A stretch of DNA of 14,057 nt, taken from Spirochaetaceae bacterium. GTDB lineage: Bacteria; Spirochaetota; Spirochaetia; Sphaerochaetales; Sphaerochaetaceae. The stretch covers positions 1 to 14,057 of the forward strand of contig DMKZ01000099.1 of NCBI GenBank assembly GCA_003454065.1, written 5' to 3'. Below the pieces are notes generated by a model that had not been told where the DNA came from, searched no databases, and worked only from the letters and a program-made list of their open reading frames with translations. The position numbers and the translations under genes were made by a program. Below, in pieces: positions 7,681 through 14,057 of the stretch; the first letter of the stretch is position 1; every line of letters starts with the position of its first letter.

Positions 7681-8457
7681 CTATTTGCGATCGCGCTCGA
7701 TCAGGAGCCTTATCGCTTCTATTGCAACATGAATGGCGCTTTCAGGGTCGTGGCAGAACTCATTCGGCATTCCGCGCTTCTCCCTCTCCTGATTGCCGAC
7801 CACGCTAAGCACGGTCCCGCACCTAGCCCTAAGATACTGCGCGACTATGAAAAGCGTCGCGCTTTCCATTTCGCTCGCCTTGCATCCCATCATGAAATAC
7901 TCGTTCCACAATTCATTCAACCTGTAACCCACCGGCATCTTATCAGGATCGTGCTGTCCGTAGAACGAATCCTTGCATTGCACGACTCCGGCATGATACC
8001 TCATCTTCTTGGATTTCGCCGAATCCACGAGTGCATTCAGAACCTCCAGGTCAGCAACCGCAGGATACTCGATGCTGGCGTATTCCCTTGCAGTGCCTTC
8101 CGCCCGAACGGCAGCAGTGGCGATGACTATATCGCCGCCCTGAACTTCAAGGTCTATTCCTCCGCATGTGCCTACCCTTATGAAGGTATCCGCACCCGAA
8201 GCAAAAAGCTCCTGTATGCTTATCGCTGCGGAAGGACCGCCTATACCGGTGCTGGAAACCGATACGCCAACACCGTTCAAGCGCCCTGTATATGTGACGA
8301 ATTCCCTGTTGGTCGTCACGTGCTTCGCATCATCAAGCAGCGAAGCTATCTTCTCCACACGTCCCGGGTCGCCAGTCAGTATGCAATATCTTCCGACATC
8401 GCCGTTTTTCGTCCTGACATGGTATTGAACGCCGGTTCCGCCCATGTAATCTGACAT
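7681..8457 (-). CDS. udp: Uridine phosphorylase
   Basis: This cytosolic enzyme of the NP-I nucleoside phosphorylase family splits uridine with phosphate into uracil and ribose-1-phosphate. The 258 residues match the family size (E. coli Udp 253). Visible motifs are [11 protein letters not shown] (28-38) for phosphate binding, [11 protein letters not shown] (69-79), FIRVGTCGG (92-100, with the phosphate-binding arginine) and ASEMESATL (194-202), whose Glu-Met-Glu contacts the ribose. The base-specificity loop reads [11 protein letters not shown] (165-175): the uracil-binding glutamine is present, but the E. coli GQER arginine is not at the same place. The start is supported by AAGGAG, and TAAGGAG merges the upstream stop codon with this ribosome site, so the two genes are likely coupled. 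Confidence 0.9.
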   Translation of the reverse strand: MSDYMGGTGVQYHVRTKNGDVGRYCILTGDPGRVEKIASLLDDAKHVTTNREFVTYTGRLNGVGVSVSSTGIGGPSAAISIQELFASGADTFIRVGTCGGIDLEVQGGDIVIATAAVRAEGTAREYASIEYPAVADLEVLNALVDSAKSKKMRYHAGVVQCKDSFYGQHDPDKMPVGYRLNELWNEYFMMGCKASEMESATLFIVAQYLRARCGTVLSVVGNQEREKRGMPNEFCHDPESAIHVAIEAIRLLIERDRK

Positions 8458-8467
8458 AAGAGACTCC

Positions 8468-8893
8468 TTACTTGCTGACTTTGATTATGTTGGTTCCGAC
8501 TTCATCCGAGGCGACTCTTTCGACTACGCCATCCAAGACGCGAACGAACATCTCGCATGTAACGCTGATCCTGACTTTCGTGAGATGACCAGCCGCTACG
8601 AACCCTTCGGCATTGGAAAAAACGCCATGAAGATGCAAATACGGCTTTCCGTCTTTCCTGGTTATGCTGCCGTTAAGGCTAGCGATCTCATAATCGCCCT
8701 GATGACTTTCGAATGCGTATTCTCTCGTAGTCGCATCAAACACCCCTGATGTGAAATCATCGGTCGCTCCGATTGCGCTGACTGACGCGCACCCTATGTC
8801 CTCCATGCTGGCGAACTTCGCAAGCCTCTCAAGGATCTCCTCTCCTTTATCGAACCTTATGATGTAATCCTCTCTGACTTTCCTATATTCCAT
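8468..8893 (-). CDS. PPC (DUF296) domain protein
   Basis: A single-domain protein of 141 residues of the plant and prokaryote conserved (PPC) family. Signatures are [11 protein letters not shown] (37-47), [11 protein letters not shown] (67-77), the histidine pair in LHLHGVFS (His87, His89) and AGHL (His103). In the family these histidines cluster and may bind metal. Plant members are fused to AT-hook DNA-binding motifs; this one has none. Bacterial stand-alone members form trimers and have no settled function, so the DNA-binding label in databases is not evidence of regulation here. It has an excellent ribosome site, AAGGAGG with a 6-nt gap, and is spaced 10 bp from udp and 31 bp from the gene before it. 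Confidence 0.88.
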   Translation of the reverse strand: MEYRKVREDYIIRFDKGEEILERLAKFASMEDIGCASVSAIGATDDFTSGVFDATTREYAFESHQGDYEIASLNGSITRKDGKPYLHLHGVFSNAEGFVAAGHLTKVRISVTCEMFVRVLDGVVERVASDEVGTNIIKVSK

Positions 8894-8924
8894 TCACATC
8901 CTCCTTAAAGGCCGCAGAAGGCTG

Positions 8925-10466
8925 TCATCTGAACCTGAAAACCTTCTTTTTGAACCATCTCCTTAAGTCTATAGAATAATCGGCATTTTTGCAAAACATC
9001 ACAGCTATCAAGGAAGAGAAATATACATAGAACGCAACGATGAGATAAAAGTTCTCCTGTCTATAGGACAATTTCAGAATGGTTGCCGCAAGACACATCA
9101 GAAGCAGCAGGGCGTTGCATCGCATATATTTCAATTCATATCTGTCTTCGAAAATCAACCTGAACGAATAATATGCCGCAACGAACATGAAAGGATTGAC
9201 GAAGATCAGATTGCAATTGAAGTACACGAAAGTATGAATCGTAAACGATGAAAAGTAAATCAGCGCGAGCGAGAGCACCCCCATCACGATCTCTATGACG
9301 CAAGCTATCGAAAGCGAAATCACGCGGAAAACGCTTCCTGCTTTGTTCGGCATTATGAAATCGAGGAAATTTATGAAGAACAGAACCGCCAAAACCAAGA
9401 ACATCGTCGTCTTTCGCGGCGGAAGATTCTCGCCCTCTACGACCGCTTCAGGATACAGGATGTCGTAATTGCCTTCTTTAATGCCGGAAACGACATGAAC
9501 GGATACGTGTTTCCTGATGTCGTTCGGATCGATGCTGCTTGGAAAATACCCATTGACTCTCGCTGCGCAAACTCCCGATGCGAACGACATGGAATCCGAC
9601 AATGCCCGATAAATCAGCTTCTCCCCCTTGCCTGCGCAAACGGATCTGTCTATCATGAATCTTTTGAGTCCTGCCTCGAGATACCCCGGAAGGAACATCG
9701 CATCATAATAGCTTATCGGAGCGTCCTGCGAGGGGCCTTGTCCGAAGTTGTATATGAACTCGACGGATGACATGTTCCTGACGGCGCGCTCAATGACGCG
9801 CCTATACGTTCCTTGCGGAATTTTGGAAAAGAAATCGAAGAGTTTGCCGTCATACGCCCTGTTGAGCACATCCCTGACCCTAGTCGAGCAATTATCCTTG
9901 AAAAAATCATAAAGGTAGTTCAGATTTTCCGGTCTCGAATTGTAATAAAGAAAGTTCTGAAGATCGATTTTCTGCGAATCAGTCATCAGAAGCTTGTAGA
10001 ATCGCGATGTCCTGCCTTCCGACTCCAAATAGCTTTCCCAAAAATCTATGGTATGCACTGAAAGCGTGTATATGAGGTTACCATGTATGAAATCGCTGAC
10101 AAAGCCCGGTTTATTCGAATTGAAGTTCCCCCAATCGAAAAAAATCCGCTCGCCGCTCTCATATTCCAAGACTATGCCTGTGTGCCCGTAGAGCTGATAT
10201 ATCTCCTTGCCCATCCCTGCGAAATGAATATAGACGTTCTTGGGAATGGAATTCGCCTCTATCTTATTGTAAACGAATTCGGAAAAACTCACATCTCCGT
10301 CCGGACGCTGACCGTATTTGCGCAGCATCACGTCGCTGTCGTAGTTTTCCTCGGGTCTGATGTACGTGAACGACATCGAAAACGCGCAAGGCGCCGGCAA
10401 CAGCAGAAAAACAGCGAAAAGCAGGCGGAGAAGCTTTTTCGAAGAGAATCCAAGCATGACTTTCAT
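8925..10466 (-). CDS. Lnb-like DUF4105 membrane protein, candidate lipoprotein N-acyltransferase
   Basis: The 513-residue product has an N-terminal signal or anchor (11-30), a large extracytoplasmic domain (about 31-350) and five predicted membrane helices (about 353-371, 380-405, 418-438, 449-466, 472-492). The outer domain carries the DUF4105/Lnb signature: a histidine in YGHTGIVLEY (His95), then FDWGNF (109-114), and a cysteine in KDNCSTRVRDVL (Cys193), a His/Cys arrangement like NlpC/P60-type thiol enzymes. This layout, a periplasmic His/Cys domain followed by a C-terminal membrane bundle, matches Bacteroides Lnb, which transfers an acyl chain to the lipoprotein N-terminal cysteine. The reaction here is an inference. 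The ribosome site is poor (GGA only); the second ATG at 10457 is an alternative start. It lies 55 bp after alaS with no terminator between. Confidence 0.78.
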   Translation of the reverse strand: MKVMLGFSSKKLLRLLFAVFLLLPAPCAFSMSFTYIRPEENYDSDVMLRKYGQRPDGDVSFSEFVYNKIEANSIPKNVYIHFAGMGKEIYQLYGHTGIVLEYESGERIFFDWGNFNSNKPGFVSDFIHGNLIYTLSVHTIDFWESYLESEGRTSRFYKLLMTDSQKIDLQNFLYYNSRPENLNYLYDFFKDNCSTRVRDVLNRAYDGKLFDFFSKIPQGTYRRVIERAVRNMSSVEFIYNFGQGPSQDAPISYYDAMFLPGYLEAGLKRFMIDRSVCAGKGEKLIYRALSDSMSFASGVCAARVNGYFPSSIDPNDIRKHVSVHVVSGIKEGNYDILYPEAVVEGENLPPRKTTMFLVLAVLFFINFLDFIMPNKAGSVFRVISLSIACVIEIVMGVLSLALIYFSSFTIHTFVYFNCNLIFVNPFMFVAAYYSFRLIFEDRYELKYMRCNALLLLMCLAATILKLSYRQENFYLIVAFYVYFSSLIAVMFCKNADYSIDLRRWFKKKVFRFR

Positions 10467-10521
10467 ATTCCAAAAGGTTTTTCAAGAAGCACTTCTGAAG
10501 ACCTTATGCGTTCGCGCGGCT

Positions 10522-12309
10522 TCACTCCAATATCGCCCGTATCCTGCGGACGCCTGCGGATGAAGAAGATTCCTTTACGATTTTGAAACGCCCTAGAATC
10601 CTGGTGTTCTCCACATGAGGTCCAGCGCATACTTCCTTGGAAAAATCGCCGATGGAATAAACCGACACGAGCTGGGAGTACTTAGAATCGAACTGAGCGA
10701 AAGCCCCTTCCGCCCTTGCTTGCTCTATGGTCTCGTTCTTGCATGTCACAGGCAGCCCTTCCTCTATTTTCCGATTCACCAAATCCTCGACTTTCCTGAT
10801 CTCGTCTTCGGAAAGCGGTCCGTCATGGTTGAAATCGAAACGAAGTCTCTCCGCTGTGATATTGGAGCCCAACTGCTTCACATACCCACCCAGAACATCG
10901 CAAAGCGCCTTGTGAAGCAGATGCGTCGCCGTATGATACGCCACGGTTTTCTCGCTATGGTCCTGAAGTCCGCTCTTAAAGCTGCCGATATTCGCCCTGG
11001 AAAGATCCTGATGCTTTTCAAATGCCTTGGCAAAGCCTTCCCTATCGACTTTCACGCCATGCTCGGCTGCCAGCTCCTCGGTAAGCTCAAGAGGGAAGCC
11101 GAATGTGTCATAGAGCTTGAACGCCACGCGCCCGGATATCTCTTTGGAATTCGCCTTGGCCAGATTCTCCATGACCTTATTGAACTCCCTTTCTCCGTTA
11201 TCTATGGTCTTGCTGAACTTCTCCTCTTCCTTCAAAAGCTCGGAAAACACGAAATCCTTGTTCTTCTCAAGCTCCGGATACGCCTTCCGGTAAAGGCCTA
11301 TTATGACCTTGGCGAGATCGCACATGAAAAAACGTCCTATTCCGATTTTCCTTCCATGCCTGACCGCTCTCCTGATGAGCCTGCGCAGAATATAGCCCTG
11401 ACCGACATTCGAAGCGGCGATTCCGTTCTGGTCGCCCAATATGAACACGGATGTTCTCATATGGTCGGAAATTATACGCATGGAGACGTCATCCGATTCG
11501 TTCTTCTGATATTTTTTCCCCGATATTTCCTCTATAGCCTTGATTATGGCCTGGAAAGGTTCGATCTCATAAACGCTCTTCTGCCCGTTGAGTATGCATA
11601 CCGTTCGCTCGATTCCCATTCCGGTATCAATGCATTTCCTCGACATCTCGACGATCCTGCCATCTTCGGTCTTTCTGTATTGCATGAAGACGTCGTTCCA
11701 GATTTCAAGGTATTTCCCGCATCCGCAACCAGGTCTGCAAGATTGCGAGCATTTCGGCTTGCCAGTATCTATGAACATTTCGCTATCGGGACCGCAAGGG
11801 CCGGTGTTTCCCGCAGGACCCCACCAATTATCGGCTTTCGGCAAAAAGAAAATATGGCTTTCATCCACTCCGCAATCCATCCAGCATTTCGCCGCTTCCT
11901 CATCGCGCGGAGCATCACCATCCCCCTCGAATACCGTCACATACAATTTTTTCACATCGATTTTCAACACCTTAGTGAGAAATTCGAAGGAGTAAGGAAT
12001 CATCTCCTTCTTAAAATAATCGCCCAAAGACCAATTTCCCAGCATTTCGAAAAAAGTCAGATGGCTGGAATCCCCTACGCTATCGATATCGCCCGTTCTG
12101 ATGCACTTTTGAAAATCGCACAGCCTTTTGCCTTGCGGATGCTCCTGCCCGAGTATGTAGGGCACCAATGGATGCATGCCCGCAGTAGTGAACAATACCG
12201 TGGGGTCGTTTTCCGGTATGAGCGACGAACCTTGAATCACGCTATGACCTTTATTCTTGAAAAAATCCAAATACAGCTCTCTGAGCCTATCCGGTGTCAT
12301 CTTATCCAT
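10522..12309 (-). CDS. alaS: Alanyl-tRNA synthetase, short form lacking C-Ala domain
   Basis: AlaS charges tRNA(Ala) with alanine and hydrolyses mischarged Ser- and Gly-tRNA(Ala). The 595 residues contain the class II catalytic core (GSSLIPENDPTVLFTTAGM at 27-45, HLTFFEMLGNWSLGDYF at 83-99, DTGMGIER at 228-235) and the tRNA-recognition region. The editing domain has its zinc ligands HTATH (His459, His463) and CAGPH (Cys561, His565). The protein stops right after SSSSAGVRRIRAILE, so the coiled-coil and C-Ala (DHHA1) domain of about 876-residue AlaS proteins is absent. This looks natural, not truncated: no residual homology follows the stop, and short AlaS is known in spirochaetes such as Borrelia (about 594 residues). 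A cysteine cluster CSQSCRPGCGC (187-197) may bind zinc. ATG at 12309 or 12300 could be the start. Confidence 0.95.
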   Translation of the reverse strand: MDKMTPDRLRELYLDFFKNKGHSVIQGSSLIPENDPTVLFTTAGMHPLVPYILGQEHPQGKRLCDFQKCIRTGDIDSVGDSSHLTFFEMLGNWSLGDYFKKEMIPYSFEFLTKVLKIDVKKLYVTVFEGDGDAPRDEEAAKCWMDCGVDESHIFFLPKADNWWGPAGNTGPCGPDSEMFIDTGKPKCSQSCRPGCGCGKYLEIWNDVFMQYRKTEDGRIVEMSRKCIDTGMGIERTVCILNGQKSVYEIEPFQAIIKAIEEISGKKYQKNESDDVSMRIISDHMRTSVFILGDQNGIAASNVGQGYILRRLIRRAVRHGRKIGIGRFFMCDLAKVIIGLYRKAYPELEKNKDFVFSELLKEEEKFSKTIDNGEREFNKVMENLAKANSKEISGRVAFKLYDTFGFPLELTEELAAEHGVKVDREGFAKAFEKHQDLSRANIGSFKSGLQDHSEKTVAYHTATHLLHKALCDVLGGYVKQLGSNITAERLRFDFNHDGPLSEDEIRKVEDLVNRKIEEGLPVTCKNETIEQARAEGAFAQFDSKYSQLVSVYSIGDFSKEVCAGPHVENTRILGRFKIVKESSSSAGVRRIRAILE

Positions 12310-12320
12310 AATGGCATAAG

Positions 12321-12349
12321 ATTTTATATCTTGTGCATCAAAAATTCAA
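12321..12349 (-). promoter_or_regulatory. Promoter of alaS and probably of the seven-gene operon
   Basis: On the minus strand TTGAAT (12349-12344), a 17-bp spacer and TAAAAT (12326-12321). Four and five of six positions match consensus. The predicted start near 12314 leaves only about 5 nt before the ATG at 12309, and no Shine-Dalgarno precedes that ATG. The message would be nearly leaderless, unless translation starts at the second ATG (12300) using the weak GGA before it. Confidence 0.5.
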
Positions 12350-12350
12350 C

Positions 12351-12392
12351 AAAAAAAGCTCTGCTGAAACAAGCATTTGATCCAGCAGAGCT
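12351..12392 (-). terminator. Intrinsic terminator of the SUMF1 gene
   Basis: Read on the minus strand, a perfect 10-bp stem AGCTCTGCTG (12392-12383) / CAGCAGAGCT (12366-12357) with a 16-nt loop runs into seven T. It ends the SUMF1-protein transcript immediately before the alaS -35 box, separating the two transcription units. Confidence 0.92.
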
Positions 12393-12402
12393 CAAATGAA
12401 AT

Positions 12403-12419
12403 GGAAACCAACGGTTTCC
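12403..12419. repeat. Short perfect hairpin just after the SUMF1 stop codon
   Basis: GGAAACC (12403-12409) and GGTTTCC (12413-12419) form a 7-bp perfect palindrome around a 3-base loop, 31 bp downstream of the stop codon. No T-run follows on either strand, so it is not itself a terminator. It could stabilise the 3' end of the mRNA or extrude as a DNA cruciform. Confidence 0.6.
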
Positions 12420-12450
12420 TATTCGGCACTAGTATGAGGTGCTTCCAGAC

Positions 12451-14057
12451 CTACATCGCCGAGCGAACGATACGCAAACCGACATCGCCGCATTCGTTTC
12501 CGATTACCTCGGTGTATCTGAAAGTAAGCATGCCTGGGAAATCAGTGCTGCCAATAGTATTCCATGCGGTACCCCCTCGCAATGCGCGATACGATCCGCT
12601 TGACGCTCCCCTGTAATTCGTCGCGCCGAAACCTCCGTAAACGGTCGGTCGCCTATCGGAACACAAATCCCAGCACCACTCCCAGACGTTTCCGCTCATG
12701 TCGTACAGCCCGTAGCCGTTGGCGGCCTTGAGACCGATTTCATGAGTCCTGTTATCTGAGTTGTTTTCGAACCACCCGACCGCAGCATAGTCGTTGCTTC
12801 CGGAATATGTATAGGAATTATTTCCGCCGGATGCGGCATATTCCCATTCCGTTTCGGTCGGCAGCCTATAGCCGTTCTTCGTCCAGTCGCAATCGACATT
12901 GGTGCCGTTTATCGTGTAGCATGGCTCATACCCGTCTTCTACGGAAAGCGCATTGCAGAACGTAACCGCTTGAATCCAGGAAACGTATTCGGCAGGCAAT
13001 CGACTGTTTATGCCTTCCGGAGATGAAGTATGGCGAAATGTTTTGGAACCTCCCATAGTCTTGTTCCATTCGTATTGGGTGATCTGATACTTCGAAATAT
13101 AGAACGGACTAATAGTAGTAGTGCTCGAACCATGACCGAACGCATAATTTCCTCCATCGACTTTCACCATGTATTTATCGCTATATTTCGGAATTGATCT
13201 CGCAACGCGGAATCCTCCATCGCCCAGCGCGCTGCTGGGATCGAAGTTTCTCCTGTACGTCACGGCATGGTCGGTGTTGCCTATGTATCCGCCGCCGCGC
13301 TGAAGCTTCTGGGTTCCGGACGAAGGGCCGCAATAGTCGAAAAGGCCGTAGCCTCCGTATGAGGAGTCGTACCAATCCCAGCACCACTCCCAGACGTTTC
13401 CGCTCATGTCGTACAGCCCGTAGCCGTTGGCGGCTTTGAGGCCGACCGCGTGGGTCTTGCCGGAGGAGTTGGCCGAATACCATTCCACGTCTCCCTGCGC
13501 GTTGCTTCCGGAATACGCGTAGGAGTTGTTGCCGCCGGAGGCCGCGTACTCCCACTCGGTTTCGGTCGGGAGGCGGTAGCCGTTCTTCGAGAAGTCGCAC
13601 GCCACGCTCGTGCCGCTGATCGCGTAGCACTTGTCGAAGCCCTCGATCTCCGAGAGCCTGTTGCAGAACTCGACCGCCTGGTACCACGTCATGGAGTCGG
13701 CGGGCTGGTTGTCCGCGATCTCGCCGGAAGCCGTTCCGCTCTTGGACGGGTCGCTTCCCATGACGGTCCTGTACAGGCCGCGCGTAACCTCGTATTTCGA
13801 AATGTGGAACGGAGACAACCCGGTCACGGAGGAACCATGTCCGAGCGCATACCTCCCGCTGTTCAATCCGACCATCGCACCTGTCGAATACGACGAAACA
13901 GCAATGGATTTCGTCCCCTTGGTGGATCCGTCATACGAGCTGGTGGCCGTTATCACGGCGGTCCCAGGCCCGACCGCATAGACGAGTCCGGACTGGCTGA
14001 CGGTGGCGACCGAGGCGTTGGAGCTCGACCACGTCACGCCCTTGTAGGCGCTGTCGT
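12451..14057 (-). CDS. BIG2 and tandem SUMF1 (FGE-like) domain protein, 5' end outside window
   Basis: 534 residues are visible. The frame is open to the right edge (the first codons read DSAYKGVTWSSS), so the GTG at 14037 is an internal valine and not the start. Residues 1-55 are the end of a bacterial Ig-like BIG2 domain (VTWSSSNASVATVSQSGLVY, GTAVITAT). Two SUMF1/FGE-sulfatase domains follow, about 57-285 and 290-534. Each has NGYRLPTETEWEYAASGG, ANGYGLYDMSGNVWEWCWD and a C-terminal RGG...FR or LR-V-RS end. The formylglycine-generating cysteine pair of true FGE is not visible in either, so these are probably C-type-lectin-like binding modules, not sulfatase activators. BIG2 domains suggest export to the surface, but the signal peptide is outside the window. 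It has its own terminator and is not part of the alaS operon. Confidence 0.9.
   Translation of the reverse strand, partial: DSAYKGVTWSSSNASVATVSQSGLVYAVGPGTAVITATSSYDGSTKGTKSIAVSSYSTGAMVGLNSGRYALGHGSSVTGLSPFHISKYEVTRGLYRTVMGSDPSKSGTASGEIADNQPADSMTWYQAVEFCNRLSEIEGFDKCYAISGTSVACDFSKNGYRLPTETEWEYAASGGNNSYAYSGSNAQGDVEWYSANSSGKTHAVGLKAANGYGLYDMSGNVWEWCWDWYDSSYGGYGLFDYCGPSSGTQKLQRGGGYIGNTDHAVTYRRNFDPSSALGDGGFRVARSIPKYSDKYMVKVDGGNYAFGHGSSTTTISPFYISKYQITQYEWNKTMGGSKTFRHTSSPEGINSRLPAEYVSWIQAVTFCNALSVEDGYEPCYTINGTNVDCDWTKNGYRLPTETEWEYAASGGNNSYTYSGSNDYAAVGWFENNSDNRTHEIGLKAANGYGLYDMSGNVWEWCWDLCSDRRPTVYGGFGATNYRGASSGSYRALRGGTAWNTIGSTDFPGMLTFRYTEVIGNECGDVGLRIVRSAM
12666..12726 (-). repeat. 61-bp perfect direct repeat, copy in second SUMF1 domain
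   Basis: Identical base for base to 13374-13434, at an offset of 708 bp (236 codons, in frame). It encodes the segment ending NGYGLYDMSGNVWEWCWD in the second domain. Identity continues past 12726 with only two mismatches up to 12737. It lies within a domain pair that elsewhere differs at many synonymous sites. Confidence 0.9.
13374..13434 (-). repeat. 61-bp perfect direct repeat, copy in first SUMF1 domain
   Basis: Partner of 12666-12726, encoding the same segment in the first SUMF1 domain. This copy is embedded in a GC-rich stretch (about 13380-13790) with G/C-ending codons, while the second domain around its copy uses more A/T-ending codons. Confidence 0.9.

Noticed and set aside
7729..8454. 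241-residue plus-strand open frame opposite udp
   Set aside because: Complete overlap with a well-conserved uridine phosphorylase, no ribosome site and no family motif.
10467..10521. Terminator between alaS and the Lnb-like gene
   Set aside because: An imperfect TTCAGAAG/CTTCTTGAA hairpin exists but has a bulge and is followed by A-rich, not T-rich, sequence on the coding strand.
10615..12399. 594-residue plus-strand open frame opposite alaS
   Set aside because: It is antisense to an unmistakable alaS, has no recognisable domain, and its composition mirrors the codon bias of the real gene. Long antisense frames of this kind are common shadows.
12451..14037. GTG at 14037 as the true start of the SUMF1 gene
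   Set aside because: The frame stays open to the window edge and the upstream codons continue a BIG2 strand, so the gene begins outside the window.
12451..14057. Catalytic formylglycine-generating enzyme
   Set aside because: The active-site cysteine pair before the C-terminal arginine-rich strand is not present in either domain, and no sulfatase is nearby.

Overview
The window is about 14 kb of bacterial chromosome, most likely from a spirochaete (Treponema/Sphaerochaeta-like). That placement is an inference from gene content: a 595-residue alanyl-tRNA synthetase without the C-terminal C-Ala domain, a class II aldolase, a TraB-family membrane protein, a small secreted beta-barrel protein, and a modular surface-type protein with a bacterial Ig-like (BIG2) domain and two SUMF1/FGE-like domains. 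No rRNA, tRNA, CRISPR array, integrase or transposase is visible.

Left part (1-2305): a purine-type NCS2 permease runs leftward off the edge, and the serine/threonine symporter gene sstT runs rightward. They diverge from a 165-bp intergenic region with overlapping promoters, and the permease leader carries a small GC-rich hairpin. sstT ends at a strong bidirectional terminator shared with a leftward gene for a small signal-peptide-bearing beta-barrel protein (2306-2821).

Region 2822-3154 has no gene. It holds a roughly 127-nt leader and a good promoter for the barrel gene. It also holds a 130-bp element bounded by a perfect 13-bp inverted repeat with further internal hairpins, which I cannot identify.

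Centre (3155-12349): seven leftward genes are packed with gaps of -4 to 55 bp, transcribed in the order alaS, Lnb-like DUF4105 protein, PPC-domain protein, uridine phosphorylase, class II fructose-bisphosphate aldolase, topA, traB-family gene. One promoter just upstream of alaS could drive all of them. The set mixes translation, envelope or lipoprotein modification, nucleoside salvage, glycolysis and DNA topology, so it reads as a housekeeping operon, not one pathway.

Right part (12351-14057): a leftward gene, truncated at its 5' end by the window edge, encodes the end of a BIG2 domain and two tandem SUMF1 domains. The two domains share a 61-bp perfect DNA repeat inside otherwise synonymously diverged sequence. 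The gene ends in a short perfect hairpin and then an intrinsic terminator.

The window is mainly ordinary chromosome. The points most worth a second look are the Lnb-like lipoprotein acyltransferase candidate, the 130-bp structured element, and the recombining, possibly hypervariable SUMF1 protein.
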